Made by a program: the position numbers and the translations under genes. From contig CAZOOP010000019.1 of assembly GCA_964581465.1 (NCBI GenBank), positions 1 through 59,737 of the forward strand: a stretch of 59,737 nucleotides of DNA, read 5' to 3'. The DNA comes from WJMB01 sp964581465 (GTDB taxonomy: Bacteria; RBG-13-66-14). The notes under the pieces were generated by a model. It worked only from the letters and a program-made list of their open reading frames with translations, was not told the origin of the DNA and ran no database searches. Shown piece by piece: positions 7,506 to 15,804 of this stretch (positions are counted from its first letter, which is position 1; each line of letters opens with the position of its first letter).

Positions 7506-9509
7506 ATGCTGAAAAACCTCGGCGATCGACTCCGCAAGCCCCCGGCCGCCCTGGGCCTGGTCGCGGCCGCCCTGGCGCTGCTGTTGCTCGCGCCGCGGCT
7601 GCTCATCGATCCCGAGACCGCGGCGGAGAGGCTGGCCGATCAGCTAGCCGCCGTCGGGTTGGAGCTCGATTGGACGCGCGCCGAGCTGCGGATCGATCTG
7701 GCGCTGCGGCTAAAGGGCGTGGAGCTGGGCGGACTTCGGGCGGAGACGCTGATCCTCGCCGGCGGCTCGCTGTCCCTGGAGGGCCTGCGGGGCCGGGCCG
7801 GGGAGCTGGCCGTTCTGGCCGTTCTGAGCCGACCGCCGGGGCCGCCGCCCCGCTTCGGCGGAACCCTCACCCTCCCCGACGGCTCGATCCTGAGCGGAAG
7901 CTGGCGGCCCGTTCCCGGCGAGGCGGGGCTCTTCCGCGATCACGCCGCCCTGCTGACCGCTGACGGCGCGGAGATGGAAATGACGGCGGATTGGCGCATC
8001 GCCGACGACGGCGTCGCCGTGAATCTGACTGGCGAGGCCCTTGGCGCACGGGTGATCGTCGCCCCGGAGCCGCTCTTCCTGGCGCGACTGACCGATCTGG
8101 AGGCGACGGGCGGCCTGATCCAACTCGATGGCCTCCAGGCCCGGGGCTCGATGCTGCTGGGGATCAACCCCGCCGCCGGTTTGAGAGTGCTGCTCTGGCA
8201 CGAGCTGAAGCTGCGCCGCCCCGGCCAGACCCGCTGGTTCGGCGTGCCGCCGGGAGGGCTCTCGCTGAGCGAAGACGGTTGGCTTCTCGCCCTACGCGAC
8301 AGCGGCTGGCTGCGCGGTGACGCGCGGGAGCCGCGCTGCGGCGGTCTCGAGCTGAGCCTGGACGCCGCCGGGCTCGCCGCCCTGCTCCCCCCGGGCTCCA
8401 GCGCCTCGGGCGAGCTGGGGCTGAGCCTGGGTTTGGACGAAGGCACCCTGCGCCGCTGCACCGTCAACGCCGCCGAGTTGATCGTCGAGGAGACCGACAA
8501 CGCCCTTTGGCGCTTCGACGGCGGGTTGGACCTCGTCGTGGGAACGGGCTCCGGAAGCCTCGACTGCGGCGGCGGAGCTTTAAGCTTCGAGCTGGAGCGC
8601 CTCGACGGCGCGAGCCGACTGACGCTGAGCGGCGAGGAGGTCGAGCTGCGCCGGACCCTGGAGGGGCTGGAACGGCTGGAGAAGCTTCTGGAGAATCCGG
8701 CCCTCGCTCCCCTCCGCCGGACCCTGGAAAGCCTGGCGCCGCTGACTGTCGCCCTCGAGCCCGTCGCGGCCGCCTGGGGAAATCAGCGGCTGGGCGGCCT
8801 GAGCGGTCGGCTGATCCTGACGGAGGCCGGGTTGGAGACCGAACTCGAGCTGGAGCGCGACGGCGGTCGGGCGTCTCTCTCCGGCGACTGGACCGCCGAG
8901 ACCGTCGAACTGACGGGACGCTGGAGCGGGCTGCCCGTCGAGCTCTTCAACGCCCTGGCCCTCGAGGAGCTGCGCCTGGCGCCCCGCGCGGGGAGCGGCA
9001 GCGGTTCTTTCACGGCCGTCTTCGCCGGTGTTGAGGAAGACCGCGGTCTGAGTTCCCTGGAGCTGGAGCTCGACGCCCGCGGCCTGACCCTCGACGCCCC
9101 GCCGCCCCTGGCCGCCCTCTGGCGCTGGTGCGACACCGGCCGCGAACCGCCGTCGCTGGAGGACGCCCGCCTCGAGCTGGATTGGCGCGTCGGCGGTCCG
9201 GGCTCGTCGAGAGAGGCCGGCCGCCTGGTGGTCGTCTTGACCTCACCCGAGGTGCGTGTTAACCTCGCCTCTACCAGCGCCGCGGCCCTGAACGGCGTCC
9301 TGAGCTGGCGCGGCGTCATCGAGCTCCCCCCGGAAACAGCCGCGGCGATGAAGCGTCGCGGCGTGCTCGTTTTCGGCACCCCGGAGGGCTGGGGCGCCAA
9401 GCCCTTCCTCGTCGAAGGGAGCTGGCGCGACCCCCAGGTCCGCCTGGACCCCCTGGGCGCCCGGGAGCTGGCCGCCGCCGAACCGCCCCCCGGCGTGCTC
9501 GACTGGTAG
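7506..9509 (+). CDS. AsmA/GspN-like membrane-anchored protein
   Basis: A 667-residue protein with one N-terminal membrane helix (about residues 14-32) and a long beta-rich, Leu/Gly/Glu-rich body. The opening region, ERLADQLAAVGLELDWTRAE and then LRLKGVELGG, has the pattern of AsmA and of the GspN protein of type II secretion, which are inner-membrane proteins with large periplasmic bodies. Repeated short strands of the LELSLDAAGL kind continue to the end. In AsmA-like proteins such bodies form lipid-transfer grooves between the two membranes. No other gsp genes are near, so general AsmA-like is the safer label. It begins a plus-strand run that continues with SuhB. Confidence 0.55.
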   Translation: MLKNLGDRLRKPPAALGLVAAALALLLLAPRLLIDPETAAERLADQLAAVGLELDWTRAELRIDLALRLKGVELGGLRAETLILAGGSLSLEGLRGRAGELAVLAVLSRPPGPPPRFGGTLTLPDGSILSGSWRPVPGEAGLFRDHAALLTADGAEMEMTADWRIADDGVAVNLTGEALGARVIVAPEPLFLARLTDLEATGGLIQLDGLQARGSMLLGINPAAGLRVLLWHELKLRRPGQTRWFGVPPGGLSLSEDGWLLALRDSGWLRGDAREPRCGGLELSLDAAGLAALLPPGSSASGELGLSLGLDEGTLRRCTVNAAELIVEETDNALWRFDGGLDLVVGTGSGSLDCGGGALSFELERLDGASRLTLSGEEVELRRTLEGLERLEKLLENPALAPLRRTLESLAPLTVALEPVAAAWGNQRLGGLSGRLILTEAGLETELELERDGGRASLSGDWTAETVELTGRWSGLPVELFNALALEELRLAPRAGSGSGSFTAVFAGVEEDRGLSSLELELDARGLTLDAPPPLAALWRWCDTGREPPSLEDARLELDWRVGGPGSSREAGRLVVVLTSPEVRVNLASTSAAALNGVLSWRGVIELPPETAAAMKRRGVLVFGTPEGWGAKPFLVEGSWRDPQVRLDPLGARELAAAEPPPGVLDW

Positions 9510-9582
9510 GCGGTCCCACACACAGCCGCAATCCCGCTCCACCAACCAAACAACGGACAAACAACGGACCAAGCGAGCGCCG

Positions 9583-10422
9583 ATGACCGACCACTTGGAT
9601 AAAGCACCGGCCCACCTGCTCGCCGAGGCCGTCGACATCGCCCGCCGGGCCGGCCGCCTGTTGCGCGAGATGTTCTCCCAACCTCGCGAGGTCGGCTTCA
9701 AGGGCAAGATCGACCTGGTCACCGACGCCGACAAGGCCTCCGAGGCGCTCATCGGCGATCTGTTGGCCGAGCGATTTCCCGACCACGAGCTGCTGGCCGA
9801 GGAGGCCGCCGGGGGCCGGGTGCCCCGCCCGGAGAGCTTCCCACCCTACCTCTGGGTCGTCGACCCCCTCGACGGAACCACCAACTACGCCCATGACCTG
9901 CCCCAGTTTTGCGTCTCCGTCGGGTTGCTCATCGACGGTGTTCCCGCCCTGGGCGCCGTCTACGATCCGCTGCGCGATGAAATGTTCCACGGCGGGCGAG
10001 GCCTGGGAGCCTTCCTCAACGACCAGCCGATCCGGGTCTCCCGCCAGGTCGCGCTCAAACGCTCGCTGCTGGCCACCGGCTTCCCCTACGACATCGCCAC
10101 CAGCCCATACAACAACCTGGACAACTTCACCCGCTTCAGCTACTCCTGCCAGGCCATCCGCCGCATGGGCGCCGCCGCCCTGGACCTCTGTTACGTGGCC
10201 TGCGGCCGCTACGACGGCTTCTGGGAGCTCAAGCTCTACCCCTGGGACACCACCGCCGCGGCCTCCTTCCTGCCCGAGGCCGGCGGCGTGATCACCGACT
10301 TCGCCGGCAAGCCCTACGACCCCTTCGGCCTCGAAGTGCTGGCCTGCAACGGGCTGATCTTCGACGAGATGACGGCGATCATCCGCCAGCGCTCCACCGG
10401 GGAGGACGCCGATGCCTCGTAG
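9583..10422 (+). CDS. suhB: Inositol monophosphatase family phosphatase
   Basis: A 279-residue enzyme of the inositol monophosphatase superfamily. All metal-site motifs are visible: the Glu pair in LLAEEAAGG near residue 72, DPLDGTTNYAHDLP near residue 91 and WDTTAA near residue 222. The family hydrolyses inositol monophosphate and related sugar phosphates with Mg2+, and E. coli SuhB also joins rRNA antitermination complexes. Length is normal. The next gene overlaps by 11 nt. The general assignment is firm; the exact substrate (inositol phosphate or another sugar phosphate) cannot be read from sequence. Confidence 0.88.
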   Translation: MTDHLDKAPAHLLAEAVDIARRAGRLLREMFSQPREVGFKGKIDLVTDADKASEALIGDLLAERFPDHELLAEEAAGGRVPRPESFPPYLWVVDPLDGTTNYAHDLPQFCVSVGLLIDGVPALGAVYDPLRDEMFHGGRGLGAFLNDQPIRVSRQVALKRSLLATGFPYDIATSPYNNLDNFTRFSYSCQAIRRMGAAALDLCYVACGRYDGFWELKLYPWDTTAAASFLPEAGGVITDFAGKPYDPFGLEVLACNGLIFDEMTAIIRQRSTGEDADAS

Positions 10423-11284
10423 CCGCTTGCTCCCCGCCCTGATCCCGCTGCTGCTCTTCGGCTGCGACGAGGCTCCCGAGCCCGCCGCCGACGGCGTCCT
10501 GGACCTCACCGGCGGCGACGAGGCCGCCGCCGCGACCACGGACCGCGGTGAGCGCTACGCCGAGGTTATCGAGGGTCCGCTCAACCTGCGCGCCGCGCCG
10601 GACCTCGACGCCGAGATCCTGCGCCAGCTCCCCGCCGGGGCGCGCGTCGAGATCATCGACGAGGGACCTCTGGACGAGTTCGACGGCATGCCCGCCCCCT
10701 GGTACGAGGTGCGCTCCGCCGCCGGCGAGCACGGCTTCGTCTTCGGCTCCTTCCTCGAACTCGACGTCGCCGAGCCGGCCAACGGCCACCCGGCCCCACC
10801 ACGGACCATGGAGCTGCCCGCCCCCGACCCCGCGCTGACCGACGGGATGGGCACCGCGGCCCTCCTCGACGCCGCCGAGGAGGCCCGCAACGCCGGAAGA
10901 GCCGACGAGGCAGTCGAGTACCTGCTGGCCGCCCTGCGGCAACGCCCCGAGAACACCGACGGCTACTTCGACCTCGCCGAGCTATACGCCGAGCTCGAGC
11001 GCTGGGAGTGCGCCGCCTGCGCCCTCGAGAACTACATCGCCCAGGCGCCCGACAGCTTCTGGGGCCACAACAACCTGGGCCTGTTCTGCCTGCGCTCCGG
11101 CGACTACGCCCGAGCCGTGGCCGTCCTCGAGCGCGCCGTCACCCTCGAGCCCGAGGGCCGCTCCGGAGCCGCCCGCGACGAGGCCTTGGCCCTGGCCCAC
11201 CGCAACCTGATCGCCGCATACCGGGCCAACGGCGACGCCGAGGGCGCCCGTCGTGCCCAGCGCCGCCTCGACGAACTCCTCTGA
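10412..11284 (+). CDS. Lipoprotein with bacterial SH3 and TPR domains
   Basis: A 290-residue secreted lipoprotein: a signal peptide ending in the lipobox LLLFGC puts the lipidated Cys at about residue 18. Residues 48-110 look like an SH3b domain (GPLNLRAAPDLDAEILRQLP, then WYEVRSAAGEHGFVFGSFLE), often used to bind cell-wall peptides. From about residue 145 onward are three TPR-like helix pairs, including YLLAALRQRPENTDGYFDLA and LGLFCLRSGDYARAVAVLE. The start is supported by GGGGAGGA 6 nt upstream and it overlaps the end of suhB. It probably acts at the periplasmic face of an envelope membrane as a scaffold. Confidence 0.75.
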   Translation: MPRSRLLPALIPLLLFGCDEAPEPAADGVLDLTGGDEAAAATTDRGERYAEVIEGPLNLRAAPDLDAEILRQLPAGARVEIIDEGPLDEFDGMPAPWYEVRSAAGEHGFVFGSFLELDVAEPANGHPAPPRTMELPAPDPALTDGMGTAALLDAAEEARNAGRADEAVEYLLAALRQRPENTDGYFDLAELYAELERWECAACALENYIAQAPDSFWGHNNLGLFCLRSGDYARAVAVLERAVTLEPEGRSGAARDEALALAHRNLIAAYRANGDAEGARRAQRRLDELL

Positions 11285-11313
11285 CGGCGGACCCGACCGC
11301 CGAGCAAGACGCC

Positions 11314-12102
11314 ATGAGCACACTCAGTAAACGCTTCGCCTTCCTGCCCCGCTTCCGCTACGACGGCCGCCCCACCCCGGGCGACCGCGTCGAGCTCCTC
11401 GGCGAGGAGGCTCACCACGCCCTGCGCGTACGCCGTTTGCGACCCGGTGACGAACTGGCTCTCATCGACGGCCGCGGCCACACCGCTCGGGGACGAGTCG
11501 AGCGACTGACCACCTCCGGACTGGCCGTCGACATCGAAGAGACCGCCGAGGGCCTGGGCGAGCTGCCCCAGAAGATCGTCCTCTACCAGTCGCTGATCAA
11601 ACACCGTCGCTTCGAGCAGGCCCTGACGATGGCCGTCGAACTGGGCGTCAGCGCCGTGATACCCCTGATCTCCGAACGCACCGTGGCCCGCCCCAATCCC
11701 GACCGCTTGCCCGAGTACCTGGCACGCTGGAGCCGCATCGCCTGGGAGGAAGCCAAGCTCTGCGAGCGCAGCGTCACCCCCCCGGTGGGCGCCCCCGTTG
11801 ACCTGCCCATCGCCCTGCACTGCGGCGCCTGCACCCACAAGGTCGTCCTGGTGCCACGACGCGGCGTGCCCGCTCTGGACCGCCTCGTCCAGAGCCTCCA
11901 CGTCGAGAGTGGTGAGCGCCTGGCCCTGATGATCGGCCCCGAGGGCGACTTCACCCCGCGGGAGCTCGAACAAGCCCAAGCAAACGACTGCCACTTCGCC
12001 GGTCTGGGAGAGCGCCTGCTGCGCAGCGAGGTCGCCGGGGTCACCGCCGTGGTGGCCGCCCTGATCGGTCTGGGAGCCCTCGAGGAGTACCCGGCCGGCT
12101 AA
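11314..12102 (+). CDS. rsmE: 16S rRNA (uracil-1498-N3)-methyltransferase RsmE
   Basis: A 262-residue SPOUT-class methyltransferase that modifies U1498 of 16S rRNA using S-adenosylmethionine. The N-terminal PUA-like part contains EEAHHALRVRRLRPGDELAL. The C-terminal knot carries MIGPEGDFTPREL and LGERLLRSEVAG, the family's cofactor-binding signatures. Length fits the family. It follows the SH3-TPR lipoprotein by 29 nt. A sigma-54-type palindrome lies 103 nt downstream. Confidence 0.92.
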   Translation: MSTLSKRFAFLPRFRYDGRPTPGDRVELLGEEAHHALRVRRLRPGDELALIDGRGHTARGRVERLTTSGLAVDIEETAEGLGELPQKIVLYQSLIKHRRFEQALTMAVELGVSAVIPLISERTVARPNPDRLPEYLARWSRIAWEEAKLCERSVTPPVGAPVDLPIALHCGACTHKVVLVPRRGVPALDRLVQSLHVESGERLALMIGPEGDFTPRELEQAQANDCHFAGLGERLLRSEVAGVTAVVAALIGLGALEEYPAG

Positions 12103-12204
12103 GCCGGTCCCAAACCGCCCGCCGGGCACCCGACACCGCGCGGTTACCTCCCCGTCGGACCCGACGACCGCTCGGCCGATAACCCACCGAAGGAAGTCAA
12201 CGGA

Positions 12205-12283
12205 GGCTTTGGCGCGGTTTTTGCGCCCGGGCGGGTGCCTGCGTCCGGGAGCGGCGGGGTTCCGCGAAAAACGTGCCAAAGCC
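12205..12283. repeat. Sigma-54-type palindrome, copy P1
   Basis: The left arm starts GGCTTTGGCGCGGTTTTTGC at 12205. The right arm, read on the minus strand, is GGCTTTGGCACGTTTTTCGC (12283 back to 12264). The loop is about 39 nt. This is the most decayed copy: each arm differs from the TGGCAC-N5-TTGC core by one base and the arms differ from one another. It lies 103 nt after rsmE. Confidence 0.75.
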
Positions 12284-12346
12284 GGATTGCGGCGGTTGCT
12301 TGCGATGTGTTTCACGTAGAGATCAACCCGCCCCGGGAGGGGAGAA

Positions 12347-12688
12347 GTGAACGACTGCATCTTCTGCAAGATCGTCGCCGGCGAGATACCCTCGACGCCA
12401 CTCTACGCCGACGACGAGCTCTACGCCTTCAACGACATCAACCCCAAGGCGCCGACCCACGTTCTGGTCATCCCCACCGAACACGTCGACGGCGTGGCCG
12501 CACTGGATGAGCGTCCCGAGCTGCTGGGCCGGCTGATGGCCCGGGCGGTCAAGCTTGCCCGCGAGCTGGGCCTCGAAGAGCCCGGCTACCGTCTGGTGAT
12601 CAATCAGGGCGAGGACGGCGGGCAGAGCGTCGGCCACGTTCATGTCCACCTGCTGGGCGGACGGCCGCTCAACTGGCCTCCGGGTTAA
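12347..12688 (+). CDS. HIT-family nucleotide hydrolase/transferase
   Basis: A 113-residue histidine-triad protein of the HINT branch. It starts CIFCKIVAGEIPS, the usual opening, and carries the catalytic triad GHVHVHLLGGRPL near residue 97. These enzymes cleave nucleoside phosphoramidates such as AMP-lysine. The start is a GTG at 12347 directly after a strong purine-rich site (GGGAGGGGAGAA). The next gene begins 3 nt after the stop, so they are cotranscribed. The family is certain; the cellular substrate is not. Confidence 0.9.
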   Translation: MNDCIFCKIVAGEIPSTPLYADDELYAFNDINPKAPTHVLVIPTEHVDGVAALDERPELLGRLMARAVKLARELGLEEPGYRLVINQGEDGGQSVGHVHVHLLGGRPLNWPPG

Positions 12689-12691
12689 GCC

Positions 12692-13474
12692 GTGGGCGAT
12701 CGACTGCGCCTGATCTATTCCGAACCCGGCGACGGCGGCCGCTGCGGAGCCCGCTGGAACATGGCCCTGGACCGGACGCTCTTCGAGGGCATCCGCGCGG
12801 GAACCACCCCGCCCACCCAGCGCCTTTACGGCTGGTCGCCCCCGGCGATCACCCTGGGATACTTCCAGCCCGCCGAGATGATCGACGCCGCCGCCTGCTC
12901 GCGTCGTGGCGTCGCGGTCGTCCGCCGCCCCACTGGGGGCGGCGCCGTTTTCCACTACGGCGACCTGACGGGCTGCCTGGTGGCCCCCGGGGAACTTTTA
13001 CCCCGGGGTATTCGTGAGTCATACCGGGTCCTCTCCGAGGCCCACGCCGGAGCCCTTTCCGCCCACGGAATCAAGGCCGCGGCCGGCAGCGGCTCGGCTC
13101 CCCTGCCCCGACGGCTGCGGCCAGGCTACGACTGCTTCGCCCGCTTGACCGAATGCGACGTCGGCGTGGCCGGGGTCAAGATCGCCGGCAGCGCCCAGCG
13201 CCGCAAGGACGGCGGCCTGCTGCATCACACCAGCATCGTCTGGGAGCCGCAGCCCGCGGGGCTGCTGGCCGAACTGCTGCCCGGAGCCGCCGATGTGGGC
13301 TCGCCGTGCAGCGTTATCGAACTGGCGCCCGAAACCGAGCGACGGAAGTTCGCCCTCGAGCTGGCCCGACGGGTGGCCGGCGCACTCGACCTCGAGCTCT
13401 ACGAGGGCGACCCGTCCGCAGAAGAACTCGCCCGGGCCGCAGAGCTGGCCCGCGAACTCACCCTGGAGGCTTGA
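12692..13474 (+). CDS. Octanoyltransferase / lipoate-protein ligase A family (LipM-like)
   Basis: A 260-residue member of the biotin/lipoate transferase fold. Recognisable are WNMALDRTLFEG at the start, RRPTGGGAVFHYGDLTG (the lipoyl-binding loop) near residue 78, PGYDCFA with a candidate catalytic Cys near 149, and VKIAGSAQRR near 167. A Cys at that site, with a single domain and no ATP-specific C-terminal part, favours a LipM-type octanoyltransferase over a true ligase. It would load octanoate on lipoyl-dependent enzymes or GcvH. Start is GTG at 12692. The stop overlaps the next gene's ATG. Confidence 0.78.
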   Translation: MGDRLRLIYSEPGDGGRCGARWNMALDRTLFEGIRAGTTPPTQRLYGWSPPAITLGYFQPAEMIDAAACSRRGVAVVRRPTGGGAVFHYGDLTGCLVAPGELLPRGIRESYRVLSEAHAGALSAHGIKAAAGSGSAPLPRRLRPGYDCFARLTECDVGVAGVKIAGSAQRRKDGGLLHHTSIVWEPQPAGLLAELLPGAADVGSPCSVIELAPETERRKFALELARRVAGALDLELYEGDPSAEELARAAELARELTLEA

Positions 13475-14409
13475 TGAGACACCTTGCCCTCCCGCTCGTT
13501 CTCGCGGCGGGAATCATCCTGTTCACTGGCTGCGATGAGCGTTCCGGCTTCGATCCGACCGACGAGACCGCCGTCGTCGCCCGCGTCGACGACGCCGTTT
13601 TGACCAAAGAGATGGCTGGTCGACTGCAGATCGAGCAACACGCCTCCACTCTGGTCACCCCGTCGATGGAGAGCATCGTCGAGAGCTGGATCGATCAGCA
13701 GTTGATCTATCAGCAGGCCCTCGAAGAGGGCCTGCACGAAGAGCCCGACCTGGCCTGGCAACTCGAGCGCTACGAGATGATGGTACTGGGCGACGAGTTG
13801 ATCAAACGCGAGGTCATCGACCGGATACCCAAGATGACCGAGGCCGACGCCGTAGCTTACTACGAGGAGCACAAGGACCGGTTCAAAGCCAAAGAGCCGA
13901 TGGTCTGGCTCTGGATCATCGAACGCGAAGACGAGGACACGGCCCGACGGCTGATCAATGACAGGCTGGTCCCAGACGGCTCCAACTTCCGCTCCGAGGC
14001 CCAGATGTGGAGCCTGGGCGTCTCCCAGGCCCAGGGCGGCGACCGCGGCTATGTTAACGAGACCCGCGTCAAGCCCCCGGTCTGGCGAACCGCCTGGGAG
14101 CTGCCGCTCAACACCGTCTCTGACGTGATCAGCTACCAGGTCGGCGATAAAACCTGGTACGCCGTTATCCTCGTCGCCGACCGCGTCCAGCCCGGGGACT
14201 ACATGAAACCCGAAGGCGTCGGCCTGGACATGCTCAAGGACCGCGCCCTCCAGGAACAGACCCGCAGAAGCGTCGAAAGCTACCTGGATGAGCTGCGTCA
14301 AGGGCGCGAGGTCTTCACCGATTACAACCTGGTGGCCGACCTCGAGGCCTGGAGCCGCCAGACCGAAGAGGTCATCGAAGACCCCACGCCCCTGCTGGAA
14401 GACCAATAG
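13474..14409 (+). CDS. PpiC/SurA-like peptidyl-prolyl isomerase lipoprotein
   Basis: A 311-residue lipoprotein. The signal peptide ends in the lipobox LFTGC (Cys near residue 17). Residues 35-125 match the SurA/PrsA N-terminal region: VVARVDDAVLTKEMAGRL and then ESWIDQQLIYQQALEEGL. A parvulin-like segment follows (YYEEHKDRFKAKEPMVWLWI to LPLNTVSDVISYQVGDKTWY), though it is short and may lack activity. Such proteins help outer-membrane proteins fold. ATGA overlap with lipM indicates one operon. A terminator follows at 14436. Confidence 0.75.
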   Translation: MRHLALPLVLAAGIILFTGCDERSGFDPTDETAVVARVDDAVLTKEMAGRLQIEQHASTLVTPSMESIVESWIDQQLIYQQALEEGLHEEPDLAWQLERYEMMVLGDELIKREVIDRIPKMTEADAVAYYEEHKDRFKAKEPMVWLWIIEREDEDTARRLINDRLVPDGSNFRSEAQMWSLGVSQAQGGDRGYVNETRVKPPVWRTAWELPLNTVSDVISYQVGDKTWYAVILVADRVQPGDYMKPEGVGLDMLKDRALQEQTRRSVESYLDELRQGREVFTDYNLVADLEAWSRQTEEVIEDPTPLLEDQ

Positions 14410-14435
14410 CCGCTTGGGGGATCGACGAATGGAAG

Positions 14436-14466
14436 AAGCCGGGGACACGGGTCCCCGGCTTTCTTC
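14436..14466 (+). terminator. Rho-independent terminator
   Basis: AAGCCGGGGAC (14436-14446) pairs perfectly with GTCCCCGGCTT (14451-14461) across a 4-nt loop, followed by a T-rich TCTTC. It lies 27 nt after the PpiC-like gene and closes the 7.5-14.4 kb run. Confidence 0.85.
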
Positions 14467-15686
14467 AATGGATTCATCCCTCACGCACAAGCTACTCAAC
14501 CAGCCAACAGCCCGACACACCGCGCTCGATAATCCAGACCGTTAACACGTTGTCGGGAAGGCGGCCCGGCAAGTCGCTATCACTTGGAAAGTGACACTAA
14601 GGCACGCAAGTAGAGTGTTTGGTTGCGCTTGCTAGCTCTTGGGTCGCATTCATCGTTGGTCGACCTGTGGCGACAAGTGTTTCCCTAACTTCATACCTAG
14701 GTAAGCCGGAGGGCTGTCTGGCACACTGGACGGGCACCAAGCCACCAATGATGGGTCACGAGTCAAAACCGCCTTGTTGACTGGTTTGGCCCCTGCGTCA
14801 GTCATGGTCTGGTCCTGCTTGCCTTGATAATCGCCTAGGCGCTCCTACAATCGGCCGCCAATATCAGCAGTCGTTTTATGGCAACCCCGCATGTACTTCG
14901 CTTTGTGTCAAGGGCGGCTGCGAAGCGCTCAGCCCCTTCGGCTGGTCCGGAAGCCTTGAGTAAACATCAATTGCTTGAGATCAGGCTCAAGCGCGCCGCC
15001 GCCGGATTCTGACCTTCTAGCAACCAGCCAACTCTTCAATTGATACCAATTACGAGGCGACTATCAAGCGACGTTCCAGCACGGCGGCTCTATCCGGTCA
15101 ACGTAGCCGGTTTGGTTCGCCGTGCAGTTCTCCCGTCCAGAATGCCGCGTCGACAAGCGGCTGAAGCCGACGTGTAGTTTTCCGAAGCGCTTCGAGAGCC
15201 AAGCCGCCGGACATTCGATGCAGGATTTGTCTCTTTACGAATCGTTGATTGAGGATCACCACATCTCCCTCTGCTTACTGATCGGAAGGCATCGCATACC
15301 CTATCCGGACCTGACTGTGATTGTATCCTTTTGATAATAGAGATGATGATCATCGGATGCCTGTCACGGAATGGGCCGTTGAAAAGTGGCGGCGAATACG
15401 GGCCTGATCCTTAGCGATCTCTGATACCAGCGGACCTGTCTCTGCCCTGGCAGCAGATTGCTACAGAATCCTAAGTGTCATAAAATCAAGCAATAAGGGC
15501 ATGCCAAATGAATGCTTGCTTATAGAAGGCGTATTTCAGGGAGCCAATAACGGCCCGGCAGATTGATCCCAATCAGCCTGATGTGGTCCGAACACATTCC
15601 ATGACGCCAATCGCAAATGCCGCCGTGCTCCGCTCCAAACCCCTCAAGATGACACAGCATCTCGCAGATAGGAACCCCTCCTCGTG
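14467..15686. other. Intergenic region with one repeat copy
   Basis: About 1.2 kb. The only recognisable element is the dispersed repeat copy C (15288-15608). The stretch 14540-15287 is less GC-rich than the genes; open frames in it lack ribosome sites and known motifs. I see nothing else that can be supported. Confidence 0.4.
15288..15608 (+). repeat. Dispersed ~320-bp repeat, copy C
   Basis: A full copy beginning GGCATCGCATACCCTATCCG and ending CCATGACGCC. It shares every landmark with copy B, including GATGATCATCGGATG, GAAAAGTGGCGGCGAATACG, GGCAGCAGATTGC and GATGTGGTCCGAACAC. It sits upstream of the promoter for the secreted-protein gene at 15805. Confidence 0.85.
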
Positions 15687-15739
15687 TAGACAGGACATCC
15701 ACCAGCCGTATAAAATACATCAATGGTATGCCATACCAT
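15687..15739 (+). promoter_or_regulatory. Sigma-70-type promoter with palindromic operator-like site
   Basis: TAGACA (15687-15692), a 16-bp spacer, then TATAAA (15709-15714) form a plausible promoter for the gene at 15805. At the expected transcription start lies a perfect palindrome, ATGGTATG-C-CATACCAT (15723-15739), with 8-bp arms. A dimeric repressor bound there would block transcription. No regulator gene is adjacent. Confidence 0.5.
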
Positions 15740-15804
15740 CGGCGCCATATATGAATGACCACCTCAACGGCGCGCTCGCCAGATGATGGGGAAAAGAGCT
15801 ACTA

